Origin: Miltoncostaea marina
Lineage (GTDB): Bacteria; Actinomycetota; Thermoleophilia; Miltoncostaeales; Miltoncostaeaceae
Reading direction: 5' to 3'
Assembly (NCBI RefSeq): GCF_018141525.1
Contig: NZ_CP064655.1
Location: 620,001-684,000 of the forward strand
Length of the DNA: 64,000 bases
In this document: positions 26,702 to 37,001 of the stretch, in pieces
How the letters are laid out: the number at the start of each line of letters is the position of its first letter
Numbering within the stretch: position 1 is the first letter of the stretch
Notes under the pieces: generated by a model
Seen by the model: the letters and a program-made list of their open reading frames with translations, nothing else
The model's database searches: none
What the model was told of the DNA's origin: nothing
Program-made: the position numbers and the translations under genes

Positions 26702-28256
26702 AGCGGGATGTTCCCGTGCTTGCGCCTCGGCGGCGCCTCGCGCTTGGTGAGGGACGCCTCGAGCGCGCGGATGAGCCAGCCGCGCGTCTCCTCCGGCTCG
26801 ATGATGTCGTCGACGTAGCCGCGCTCGGCGGCGATGTACGGGCTGGCGAAGCGCTCGGTGTAGTCGGCGATCAGCTCGGCCCGGCGGGCGGCCGCGTCGC
26901 CGCCGTTGCGCTCGGCCTCCTGCAGCTCCCGGCGGAAGACGATGTTGACCGCGCCCTCGGCCCCCATCACGGCGATCTCGGCCGTGGGCCAGGCCGCGTT
27001 GAAGTCGGCGCCGAGGTGCTTGCTCGACATGACGTCGTACGCCCCGCCGTAGGCCTTGCGGGTGATCACGGTCAGCTTCGGCACCGTCGCCTCGGCGTAC
27101 GCGTAGAGCAGCTTCGCGCCGTGCAGGATGATCCCGTCGTACTCCTGGGTCGTGCCGGGCAGGAAGCCCGGCACGTCGACGAAGGAGACGAGCGGCACGT
27201 TGAACGCGTCGCAGAACCGCACGAAGCGGGCGGCCTTGATCGACGCGTCGATGTCGAGCACGCCGGCCAGCGACTTCGGCTGGTTGCCCACCACGCCGAC
27301 CGTGTGCCCGGCCAGGCGGGCGAAGCCGACCACGATGTTCGGGGCGAAGAGGGGGGCCACCTCGAGGAAGTCGCCGTCGTCCACGACGTGGCCGATCACC
27401 TCGGCGATGTCGTACGGCTTCGAGGCGACGTCGGGGATGATCGTCGCCAGCTCCGGCGCCTGGCGGTCGGGCGGGTCGGCCGTCGGCACGAACGGGGGCG
27501 ACTCGAGGTTGTTGAGCGGCAGGAACGACATGAGCTCGCGCACCATCTCGAGGCACTCCTGCTCGGAGTCGGCCGCGAACTGGCACACGCCCGACTTCGT
27601 CGCGTGGCTCTGCGCGCCGCCGAGCTCCTCCATGGTCACGTCCTCGCCGGTCACCGTCTTGATGACCTCGGGCCCCGTGATGAACATGTGGCTCGTCTCG
27701 CGGACCATGAAGATGAAGTCCGTGATCGCCGGGCTGTAGACCGCGCCGCCGGCGCACGGGCCCATGACGACAGAGATCTGCGGCACCACGCCGCTCGCCC
27801 GCACGTTGCGGAAGAAGATATCCGCGTAGCCGCCGAGGCTGACGACGCCCTCCTGGATGCGCGCGCCGCCCGAGTCGTTGATGCCGATCACCGGGCAGCC
27901 CATCTTCACCGCGAGGTCCATCACCTTGACGATCTTCTCGGCGAACACCTCGCCGAGGCTGCCGCCGAACACGGTGAAGTCCTGGCTGAAGACGTAGACC
28001 CGGCGGCCGTCGATCGTGCCGTGGCCGGTGATGACCCCGTCACCCCACGGCCGGTTGTCCTCCAGGCCGAAGCCGTGCGCGCGGTGGCGGGTGAACATGT
28101 CGAGCTCGGTGAAGCTGCCCGGGTCGAGCAGCAGCTCGATCCGCTCGCGCGCGGTGAGCTTGCCGCGTTCGTGCTGGCGGGCGATCGCCGCCTCGGTCCC
28201 GGGCCGGCGGGCCTCCTCGCGCAACCGCGCCAGCCGCTCCCGCTTCTCCTCGACGC

Positions 28257-28260
<4 letters not shown>
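26698..28260 (-). CDS. Acyl-CoA (propionyl-CoA) carboxylase, beta subunit
   Basis: Carboxyltransferase subunit (520 aa). [20 protein letters not shown] is the standard opening. The two crotonase-fold halves carry [13 protein letters not shown] (oxyanion hole) and [16 protein letters not shown] in the first, and [18 protein letters not shown] and [15 protein letters not shown] in the second. KHGNIPL is the family's C terminus. It transfers CO2 from carboxybiotin to acyl-CoA. The GTG start overlaps the mutase stop by four bases. Confidence 0.95.
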
Positions 28261-29858
<1,598 letters not shown>

Positions 29859-29916
29859 TCGCCCCCTGCTGCGATCGCGCTCGGGCCGCGCTCACGGGCG
29901 GCCCCGGAGCGGCCCG

Positions 29917-29922
29917 ACGCTA
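29917..29922 (-). promoter_or_regulatory. -10 box TAGCGT upstream of the mutase-carboxylase operon
   Basis: Minus-strand TAGCGT within GGTAGCGTC lies about 58 bases before the mutase GTG. The same hexamer occurs upstream of the first lysyl oxidase gene (31721-31726). Confidence 0.4.
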
Positions 29923-29950
29923 CCACACGCCGGGCCGCCCGGATCCGCTG

Positions 29951-31666
29951 CTAGCCGCGCTTCTTGGGCGTGACGACGAAGGACCGGCGCACGGCCGACG
30001 ACTTGCCCGACGTCAGCTTCGCCGTGACCTTCACGCGCCGCAGGTTGTAGCTGCGCTTCAGCGTGATCTTGCAGGTGACCGTCTTGCCGGCCCGCACGTT
30101 GCGGACGCAGCGGCCGAGCACCGTGCGCTTGAGCGTGGCGGTCACCCGCACCTTGCCGCGCTTCGGGCCCGCGGTGACCTTGGCGACGACGAGCCGCGTG
30201 CCGACCCGGCCCACCCTGAGCCGCTTGATCAGCGGCCGCGGCTTCGTCGTGGGCGCCGGCGCCTGGACCTGGGCCGCGGTCACCTGCACCGTGACCTCGG
30301 CGAACGCCGACGGGTCGTCGTTGCTCGTGGCGCGGATGGTCACCGTCGCCGGCTTGGCCGGGGCGGTGAACAGGCCGCCCGGCGTGATCGTGCCGGCGCT
30401 CGCCGTCCACGTGACGCCACCCGGCCCGTTGCCCACGAGCGCCGAGAGCTGCATCGACAGGCCCGCGACGATCGTCGGCTGCGCGCCGGAGATCGCGACG
30501 GTCGTGATCGGCGCGCCCACCTGCACCGCCACCGCGGCCTGCGGCCGGGTCTGCGGGAAGCGCGGCTCGCTGGAGTCGTACGCCTCGTAGGTGAACGAGT
30601 CGCCGCCCCGCTGGCCCGCGTTCGCGGTGTAGGTGATGGCGCCGCTCGTCAGCACGGAGCCGACGCCGAGGGCGGTGGCGCCCTGGCGCAGGGTGCCGCG
30701 CGCCGGCAGCGAGGTGATGCGGTAGCGGACGGCCCCCGGGTCGCAGTACCGCTTGTCGGCCGGGCTCGGGCTGAAGTCGCCGTCGAAGCACTGGCTCTGG
30801 AAGCGGTCCGCCGACAGGGTGAGGGCGGCGCTCTGGCCCGGCTCGACCCTGCCCACGCTCAGGCCGCGCGGCATGTAGCCGGGGACCACGGCCGGCCGGA
30901 AGGCGTGCCCGTTGTTGCCCTCGTCGCTCTCGGCGATGACGTCGGTCGGGTCGGCGCGGCTGGCGAGCTGGTACTCGCCGGGCGCCACGTTGGAGACGTC
31001 CACCCACTGGTACGACAGCCCGGCGTAGTAGATGTCGCGCCAGCCGGGCGAGATGCCCATCGTCAGCGGGCCGGGGTCGTAGCTGGCGCCCTGCAGGCAG
31101 AAGCGGTTGTTGCCCGAGCTGTACTTCTGCGGCGCGTTGCCGGCCCAGCGCTCGGAGTCCTCCAGGCAGAAGCCCGCCTCGGTCTTCTGGGCGAGCGCCA
31201 CCTGGCGGCTGCGGTCGGGCGTCCACAGCGTGTATTCGGCGGCGTTCTTCAGGTGGTAGTGCTGGTGGCCGTCGGCGACCTCGTGGACCACCACCGGCTG
31301 GCGTCCCCCGTCGGGGACCGCCGTCCCGCCCGAGCGCTGCTCGACGAACGTCATCGCGCCCTGCGAGTTCGGGTTGCGCGCGAAGATCTCGAGCTCGGCC
31401 GGCGCGGTCACGTTGTTGGTGACGAAGCCGTCGAAGCGCATCAGCAGGCGGCCGTCGCGGTACACGTGGGTGGCCGGCGGGCCCGGCGCCTCCGAGATCA
31501 TGTCCGGCAGGTTGGGCGCGCTGGTCACGCTCGTGGCCGCGATCGCCAGCCCCGCCGCCGCAAGGCCCGCCGATCCGAGCAGGCCGAGCACCGCGCGCCG
31601 GCGTGAACGCCGCGTCGCCGGTGCGGTCGCCTGCCCTTCGGGGGTCGCTCGGGAGTCCTCGTTCAT
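29951..31666 (-). CDS. Secreted lysyl oxidase-like copper amine oxidase, paralogue 1
   Basis: Exported protein (571 aa). Twin arginines in SRRRAVLGLLGSAGLAAAG suggest Tat export. The lysyl oxidase domain covers about 55-260: DGHQHYH (132-138) gives the copper-binding His triad. Lys161 before GFCLED and Tyr213 in DIYYAGLSYQW align with the lysine and tyrosine that form the quinone cofactor in animal enzymes; DEGNNGHAF matches the domain end. Cadherin-like (about 300-390) and Big2-like (about 395-465) domains follow. The Lys-rich C terminus has a C-x11-C pair. It probably oxidises lysine side chains or amines outside the cell. First of three paralogues on this strand. Confidence 0.88.
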   Translation of the reverse strand: MNEDSRATPEGQATAPATRRSRRRAVLGLLGSAGLAAAGLAIAATSVTSAPNLPDMISEAPGPPATHVYRDGRLLMRFDGFVTNNVTAPAELEIFARNPNSQGAMTFVEQRSGGTAVPDGGRQPVVVHEVADGHQHYHLKNAAEYTLWTPDRSRQVALAQKTEAGFCLEDSERWAGNAPQKYSSGNNRFCLQGASYDPGPLTMGISPGWRDIYYAGLSYQWVDVSNVAPGEYQLASRADPTDVIAESDEGNNGHAFRPAVVPGYMPRGLSVGRVEPGQSAALTLSADRFQSQCFDGDFSPSPADKRYCDPGAVRYRITSLPARGTLRQGATALGVGSVLTSGAITYTANAGQRGGDSFTYEAYDSSEPRFPQTRPQAAVAVQVGAPITTVAISGAQPTIVAGLSMQLSALVGNGPGGVTWTASAGTITPGGLFTAPAKPATVTIRATSNDDPSAFAEVTVQVTAAQVQAPAPTTKPRPLIKRLRVGRVGTRLVVAKVTAGPKRGKVRVTATLKRTVLGRCVRNVRAGKTVTCKITLKRSYNLRRVKVTAKLTSGKSSAVRRSFVVTPKKRG

Positions 31667-31720
31667 GCGTTCAGTACCTCGGGAGATGTCGTGACGGCAG
31701 GTGGCGGTCCTCGGGGCCCT

Positions 31721-31726
31721 ACGCTA
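31721..31726 (-). promoter_or_regulatory. -10 box TAGCGT upstream of lysyl oxidase 1
   Basis: Minus-strand TAGCGT about 55 bases before the ATG at 31666. The gap 31667-32027 otherwise holds the 21-bp shared element at 31960 and no visible gene. Confidence 0.35.
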
Positions 31727-31959
31727 CGCGGACCGGTGCTCCGGTCGGCCCCCTCGGAGGTGCAGGTGGGGCCTGTCCGGACGGGCCGAATCGCCGACGC
31801 TCCGCCGATCGCGGGGGGCCGCGGTCACCCGGTGCTCGACGCGGTCCTCCATGTCCCCTGCTCCTGTGGGTCGCCGGGCGATGTCGCTGCGCGGTGCGCC
31901 GGGGCGGACGGTATGCGGGGCGGGCCAGCCGGCGCACTCCACCTTCGGGGAGGTCCGCA

Positions 31960-31980
31960 CCTCGACTGTTCGCGCGCGAC
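31960..31980 (-). promoter_or_regulatory. 21-bp element shared with the region upstream of lysyl oxidase 2
   Basis: CCTCGACTGTTCGCGCGCGA plus C is identical to 34840-34860. It is 294 bases upstream of lysyl oxidase 1. The core GCGCGCGAACAG on the minus strand could be part of an alternative promoter or an operator. Confidence 0.5.
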
Positions 31981-32027
31981 ATCGGTGCCGGGAGGCGCTC
32001 GATGGGGCGCCCGCGGCGGGCGGCGCG

Positions 32028-32615
32028 CTACGGCGCGCTGACGGCCCGGGCGACGGCGGAGCGGCCGTCGCCGGCCGCCAGCGTCACGACGATGCGCAGC
32101 GGGGCGTCCGCGAGCCGCGCCGGCGCGCGCAGGACGCAGATCAGCCGGGCGCCAGCCCTGCCGCGGGCCGAGCAGCGGGCGACGGCGCGGCCGCCGCTCG
32201 CCGCCACGACGGACACCGTGCCGTCCAGGCCGGGGACGGTGCGCACCACCAGGGTGCGGCCGCCGCGCGTGATCGAGGGGCGCGTCAGGCGCGGCAGCGC
32301 GGTTGCGCTCACGGAGGCGACGCGGCCCTCATCGTCGCGCAGGGTCACGACGATCCGCAGCGGCAGGTCGCGGAGCTCCTCGGGGGCGCGCAGGCGGCAC
32401 CAGGCCCGGCGGCCGGCGCGCGCGGCCTGCGCGCACTGCGCGACGGTGCGGCCGGCGCGCTGTGCGCGCACGGTCAGCGCCCCGGCCCGCCGGGGTACGG
32501 TGCGCACGATCGTCGTGCGGCCGTTGCGCACGATCGCCGGCGGCGTCAGCGCCGGCGCGGCGTGCTCGGCCACCGGAACCGGCGGCGGTGGTGGCGGCGG
32601 TGGCGCGTGCAGCAT
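32028..32615 (-). CDS. Two-domain Cys-pair protein (duplicated lysyl-oxidase-type C-terminal domain)
   Basis: 195-residue protein consisting of a Pro-rich N terminus and two tandem copies of a domain of about 80 residues. Each copy has GRTxxVRTVP, a Cys, then RAG and a second Cys 12 residues later ([32 protein letters not shown]). The same domain ends lysyl oxidase 3. No signal peptide is visible from this ATG, so the start may be wrong or export may differ. It lies 74 bases past the stop of lysyl oxidase 2 in another frame, with a strong hairpin between. It may be a detached tail of that protein. Function unknown. Confidence 0.55.
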   Translation of the reverse strand: MLHAPPPPPPPPVPVAEHAAPALTPPAIVRNGRTTIVRTVPRRAGALTVRAQRAGRTVAQCAQAARAGRRAWCRLRAPEELRDLPLRIVVTLRDDEGRVASVSATALPRLTRPSITRGGRTLVVRTVPGLDGTVSVVAASGGRAVARCSARGRAGARLICVLRAPARLADAPLRIVVTLAAGDGRSAVARAVSAP

Positions 32616-32645
32616 GGGCCCGCCGAGCGTATGCGCGGCGGGGCC

Positions 32646-32679
32646 CCCGGCGGACCCCCCGCAGGAGGGGGCCGCCGGG
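32646..32679 (-). terminator. Hairpin between lysyl oxidase 2 and the small Cys-pair gene
   Basis: CCCGGCGG and CCGCCGGG, with inner CCCCC/GGGGG, form a strong stem 10 bases past the stop of the lysyl oxidase 2 gene. Confidence 0.5.
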
Positions 32680-32688
32680 TCCGGACGG

Positions 32689-34782
32689 TCAGGACCGGGC
32701 GCCGGGCGCCAGGTTGGCCGCCACGATCGAGCGGTCGGCGAAGTGGCCGCCGTCGAGCCCGGCCTCCAGCTCGGCCACGAGCGCGTTGGAGCGGCGCACC
32801 GCGGCCTGGGCGATCCGCTGGTTGACCCGCAGCTGGGCGGCGGTGAGCGGCAGCGCGCGCGTCCCCCGTCGGCCCGGGGCCGCCACGCGCGTCCTGCTCG
32901 CCGGCGGGCGCGCCACGGAGAGGTCCGCCGCGACCACGTCCAGGCCGGCGGCGAGCTTGCCGCGCTCGACCGCCCCGGGCCGGAGGTCGCCGCCGGTCAG
33001 GCGCCCGTCGAGCCGGGCGCGCAGGCCGTTGAGCCGGCGGATCGCCGCCTGCGACACGCGCTGGTTGATGAGCAGTTGGCGGCCGCTCAGGGTGACCCGC
33101 GCGCCGCGCGCCCGGCGGGGCGCGGCGACGGCCACCGGCCGCGGGTCGGCCGCGGTGGTCGCCGCCGGCGTGGGCCGCGGCGCCGTGCGGATGCCCGGCC
33201 CGAGGGTGCGCGCGGTGATGCCGCCGCCGGCCAGGTCGCGCGCCGCGACGCCCGCGGCCAGCCAGCGCTCGACGCCGCTGGCGCGCCGCACGGCCGCCTG
33301 CGAGATGCGCTGGTTGATGAGCAGCTGCCGCGCCGACCGGGTGACCCCGCCGCCGCCGCCGCGGCCGATCGGCGCGGGGGCCTGCACCTGGGGCGTCGTG
33401 ACGCGGATCGCCACCTCGGCGGCGGCCGAGGGGTCGTCCCTGCTGGTGGCGCGGACGGTCACGGTGCCGGCCGTGGCCGGCGCGGTGAACAGGCCGTCCG
33501 GGGTGATGGATCCGGCGGAGGCCGTCCACGTGACGCCCGACGGGCCGTTCGTCACGATCGCGGAGAGCTGCAAGGACAGGCCCGCCACGATGCTCGGCTG
33601 GGCGCCGGAGATCGCGACCGTCGTGACGGGCGCGCCGACCTGGATCGCCACGGCCGCCTGCGGCCGGACGCGCGGGAAGCCCGGCTCACCGGCGTCGAAG
33701 GCCTCGTAGTGGAACACGTCGCCGCCGCGCTGACCGGGGTTCGCGGTGTAGCTCAGCTCGCCGGCGGTGAGCACGTCGCCCGCGCCGATCACCCGGTCGC
33801 CCTGGCGCAGCTCCCCGCGCTGCGGCGCCGTGGTGATGCGGAAGCGCAGCGGGCCGGGGTCGCAGTACCCGCGGTCCTCGGGGTCGCCGCGCGTGAAGCA
33901 CTCGCTGACGAACTCCTCGGCCTGCAGCGTCACGCGGGCGGCCCGGCCGGGGTCGACCCGGCCGACGTCGAGCCCCTTCGGCAGGAAGCCCGGCACGACG
34001 GCCGGGGTGAACGCGTGCCCGTTGTTCGACTCGTCGCTCTCGGCGATGACGTCGGTCGGGTCGGCCTGATTGGCGAGCTCGTAGCGACCCGGCGGGGTGC
34101 TCGACACGTCGACCCACTGGTACGGCAGGCCGGCGTCGTAGACGTCGCGCCAGCCCGGCGTGATGCCCATGACCAGCGGCCCGCCGCGGGGCCCCTGGCC
34201 CGGGTCGCTCTGCAGGCAGAAGTCGTTGGTCCCGGAGCTGTACCGCGCGCCCAGGCCGCCGCCGAGGTACTTCGAGTCCTCGAGGCAGAACCCGACCTCG
34301 GTCTTCTGGGCGAGCGCGACCTGCTGCCGGCCGTCGGGCGTCCAGAGGCTGTACTCGCCGGCGTTCTTCAGGTGGTAGTGGCGGTGGCCGTCGGCCACCT
34401 CGAAGATCACGACCGGCCTGCGCCCGGAGGGGTGGGTGACGACCGCGTCGTCCGGCCCCACCCGCTGCCGCACGACGCGCATGGCGCCCTGGGCGTCGGG
34501 CTGGTCGGCGAAGATCTCGAGCTCCGCCGGCGCGCCGGGCCGGTTGGTGACGTACCCGTCGAAGCGCATCAGGAGCCGCTCGCCGTCCCGATCGACGTAG
34601 ACGTGGGTCGTCGGGTCGCCGGGCGGCTCGGAGATCAGGTCGGGCAGGTTCGGGGCGCTGGTCACGGTCGCGGCGGCGACGGCGAGCGCAGCCGCGGCCA
34701 GCCCGGCGGAGCCGAGCAGCCCGAGGACCGCGCGCCGGCGCGGGCGCCGGGCGGCGTGGCGGGGATCTGCGGAAGGGGTCAT
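32689..34782 (-). CDS. Secreted lysyl oxidase-like protein, paralogue 2, with three 'INQRISQAAVRR' repeats
   Basis: Exported protein (697 aa) closely similar to paralogue 1 over about 460 residues. It has the twin-Arg signal RRPRRRAVLGLLGSAGLAAA, copper motif DGHRHYH, Lys before VGFCLED, Tyr in DVYDAGLPYQW, cadherin-like and Big2-like domains. The C terminus differs: instead of the Cys-pair domain it has three repeats (ARQLLINQRISQAAVRRASG; GRQLLINQRVSQAAIRRLNG; AAQLRVNQRIAQAAVRRSNA). They are interleaved with GDLRPGAVERGKLAAGL-like segments reminiscent of trimeric fibre repeats. Thus the tail was exchanged while the enzyme core was kept. The ATG follows a short AGGG site. Active-site residues look complete. 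Confidence 0.88.
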   Translation of the reverse strand: MTPSADPRHAARRPRRRAVLGLLGSAGLAAAALAVAAATVTSAPNLPDLISEPPGDPTTHVYVDRDGERLLMRFDGYVTNRPGAPAELEIFADQPDAQGAMRVVRQRVGPDDAVVTHPSGRRPVVIFEVADGHRHYHLKNAGEYSLWTPDGRQQVALAQKTEVGFCLEDSKYLGGGLGARYSSGTNDFCLQSDPGQGPRGGPLVMGITPGWRDVYDAGLPYQWVDVSSTPPGRYELANQADPTDVIAESDESNNGHAFTPAVVPGFLPKGLDVGRVDPGRAARVTLQAEEFVSECFTRGDPEDRGYCDPGPLRFRITTAPQRGELRQGDRVIGAGDVLTAGELSYTANPGQRGGDVFHYEAFDAGEPGFPRVRPQAAVAIQVGAPVTTVAISGAQPSIVAGLSLQLSAIVTNGPSGVTWTASAGSITPDGLFTAPATAGTVTVRATSRDDPSAAAEVAIRVTTPQVQAPAPIGRGGGGGVTRSARQLLINQRISQAAVRRASGVERWLAAGVAARDLAGGGITARTLGPGIRTAPRPTPAATTAADPRPVAVAAPRRARGARVTLSGRQLLINQRVSQAAIRRLNGLRARLDGRLTGGDLRPGAVERGKLAAGLDVVAADLSVARPPASRTRVAAPGRRGTRALPLTAAQLRVNQRIAQAAVRRSNALVAELEAGLDGGHFADRSIVAANLAPGARS

Positions 34783-34839
34783 GCGGCGACCCTAGGAAGC
34801 GCCCGGCGCCCCTCCAACCGGCCGTTCGGGCGGGCCGGC

Positions 34840-34860
34840 CCTCGACTGTTCGCGCGCGAC
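34840..34860 (-). promoter_or_regulatory. 21-bp element upstream of lysyl oxidase 2
   Basis: Identical to 31960-31980 and 58 bases before the ATG at 34782. Its conservation in front of two paralogues suggests shared control, or a remnant of the gene duplication. Confidence 0.5.
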
Positions 34861-34897
34861 GGGTGGTACGGATTCTGTGAGCGGGCGCCCCCGGCGC

Positions 34898-36961
34898 TCA
34901 GCGGATGTCGTATCCGAGCGCCGCAAGCGCGCGCAGGGCCGCCTGCAGCCGTGCGTCGGCGCGGGCGACCTCCCGGCGCGCCCCGTCGAACCCGGCCCCG
35001 CGCTCGGCGCGCGCGGCCGCGGCAAGCCTCGTGAACGCGTCGCCGCCGCCGGCCACGGCGTCCACCAGCCGGCGGTGGGCGGCCTCGCGCGAGGGGCCGG
35101 GGTCCACCGCGCGCAGCGCGCGCGCCGCGGCGGCGTGGGCGCGCGCCACGCCGTCCGCGGCGGCCGCCTGGGGGCCCGGCAGGCGGGCGCCGCGCAGGTT
35201 GGCGAGGCCGCCGGCGCGCGCCCGGCGCAGAAGCCTCATCGCCTCGCCGACCGCCCGCGCGTACGAGGGGGCGGGGTCGAGCGCGTAGACGTGCCCGTCG
35301 CCCGGGTCGAGCGCGGCCGCCGCGGCGTCGCAGGCGGCCGCGACGGCGCCGGCGTCGGCGGGCGAGGCGTGGCACGCGAGCGTCGCGACGCCGTCGTCGG
35401 TGGGGACGGCGTAGACGGTGAGCTCGCCGGCGACTCCGTCGGCGTCAAGGCCGCGATGGCGCAGCGCCCGGATGCCGCCCAGGTCGACCGCCTCGCCCCG
35501 CGGCTGCGCGGGCAGCCGCCTGAGCAGCGCCGGCGGCAGCAGCGTGGCGCCGCGCCCCCCCGAGCGGCCGACCGCGATGACGCCGGAGCCGTCGGGGGGC
35601 GCGTAGGCCGCGCCGCCGGCGAGCGCGACGCCGGGGATCCCGGCCGCCGCCGGCGCCCAGTCGCCCGGCAGCTCGGTCGACACCCGGTCGGCCTCCACGG
35701 CCCGGGCGCCCGGGGCGGGCGGCGGGTCGCCGCCGCCGGACCCGCCCGCGAGGAACCCGCCCGCGGCGGCGGCCGCCACGATGACCGCGGCGGCGAGCAG
35801 CGCCGCCACGCGCCGGCGGCGCTGCGGGCGCCCAGCGGGGTCGTCGCCGGCGGGCGCCATCACCGTCGCGGGGGGCCCGTCCCAGACGAGCGGCGGCGGG
35901 GCCGGCTCGCGGCGCGGCGGGGGCGCCGGGGGTCCGGCGACGGCCGCCGGCTCCGAGACGGCCCGAGGGTCCGCGACCGGATCCCGCTCCGCGACCGGCT
36001 CCGGATCGGCGACGGGCTCCGGCTCGGCCGGCTCCTCCGGCCCCTCGGCGGGCGCGATGACCGTGGGCGCCGCCGTCCGGCGCGGCGGCCGCCGCGGGGG
36101 CAGGTCGCGGGTCGCCGACAGCGCGGCGGCCAGCTCTGCGGCGTCCGCGAAGCGGTCCGCCGGGTCCTTCCGCATGCCGCGCTCGATGATCGCCGCGGCC
36201 TCGGCGGGCAGGGCCGGCGCCAGGCGGAGGGAGTCGGGGACGGGGGCGGCGATGTGCTGCATCGCGATGGCGCGCACGCCCTCGTCCGAGGTGTACGGCA
36301 GCCGCCCGGTGCTGGCCTCGAACAGCACGACGCACAGGCTGTAGAGGTCGGCCCGCCCGGTCGCGGGGCGCCCCTCGGCCTGCTCGGGCGAGATGTACTC
36401 GGGGGTGCCGAGCATCAGCCCGGCGCGGGTCGTCCCGGCCGCGCCGGCGAGGTGCGCGATGCCGAAGTCGGCGACCCGGGCGGTGCCGTCCTCCTCCATC
36501 AGCACGTTGGCGGGCTTGATGTCGCGGTGCACGACGCCCGCGTCGTGCGCCGCCGCCAGCGCGCTGCAGACCTCGATGCCGATCCGCGCGCACCGCGCCC
36601 AGGGCAGCGGGGCCTCCCGGTCCAGCACGGCCTGCAGCGACCGGCCGCGCACGAGCTCCAGGATCAGGAACAGGCCGCCGTCCGGCGGGCGCACCATGTC
36701 GTACAGCCCGATGATATTGGGGTGGCGCAGGCGGGCGAGGGCGCGCGCCTCCCGCTCGAATCGCTCGACGAACACGGGGTCGCCCGCCAGCTCGGGCAGC
36801 AGCGACTTGACCGCGACCTCGCGGTGGAGCTCGCGGTCGAAGGCCCGGTAGACGCTGCCCATCGCGCCGTCGCCGAGCAGCTCGCGCAGCTCGTACCGGC
36901 CGACGAGGGCGCTCCCCAGCGTCACCCGCCGGGGGGCGCCGCGGCGCAGGCGCGGCGGCAC
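34898..36961 (-). CDS. Membrane Ser/Thr protein kinase with extracellular domain
   Basis: Predicted receptor-type kinase (687 aa). The kinase domain covers about 20-280: LLGDGAMGSVYRAFD (Gly loop), AVKSLLPEL with Lys52, HRDIKPANVL (catalytic loop, about 147), ADFGIAHL, and LGTPEYISPEQ (activation segment end). A Pro/Glu-rich linker (about 300-375) leads to one membrane helix (about 384-405) and an external domain of about 280 residues without PASTA motifs, Arg/Ala-rich and not recognised. GTG at 36961 is the listed start; GTG at residue 13 (VTLGSALVGRYEL) is also plausible. It follows the FHA-protease gene after 40 bases; FHA domains bind phosphothreonine, so the two may work together. Confidence 0.88.
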   Translation of the reverse strand: MPPRLRRGAPRRVTLGSALVGRYELRELLGDGAMGSVYRAFDRELHREVAVKSLLPELAGDPVFVERFEREARALARLRHPNIIGLYDMVRPPDGGLFLILELVRGRSLQAVLDREAPLPWARCARIGIEVCSALAAAHDAGVVHRDIKPANVLMEEDGTARVADFGIAHLAGAAGTTRAGLMLGTPEYISPEQAEGRPATGRADLYSLCVVLFEASTGRLPYTSDEGVRAIAMQHIAAPVPDSLRLAPALPAEAAAIIERGMRKDPADRFADAAELAAALSATRDLPPRRPPRRTAAPTVIAPAEGPEEPAEPEPVADPEPVAERDPVADPRAVSEPAAVAGPPAPPPRREPAPPPLVWDGPPATVMAPAGDDPAGRPQRRRRVAALLAAAVIVAAAAAGGFLAGGSGGGDPPPAPGARAVEADRVSTELPGDWAPAAAGIPGVALAGGAAYAPPDGSGVIAVGRSGGRGATLLPPALLRRLPAQPRGEAVDLGGIRALRHRGLDADGVAGELTVYAVPTDDGVATLACHASPADAGAVAAACDAAAAALDPGDGHVYALDPAPSYARAVGEAMRLLRRARAGGLANLRGARLPGPQAAAADGVARAHAAAARALRAVDPGPSREAAHRRLVDAVAGGGDAFTRLAAAARAERGAGFDGARREVARADARLQAALRALAALGYDIR

Positions 36962-37001
36962 CGCTATCGCCGCCGCCGCGCCGCGGTCCCGCGCGCCCCG
37001 G

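Noticed and set aside
32689-34782. Frameshift joining lysyl oxidase 2 to the small Cys-pair gene
   Set aside because: The oxidase ends in a natural-looking tail with a hairpin after the stop, and the small gene is in another frame with intergenic bases between; kept as separate genes with a note.
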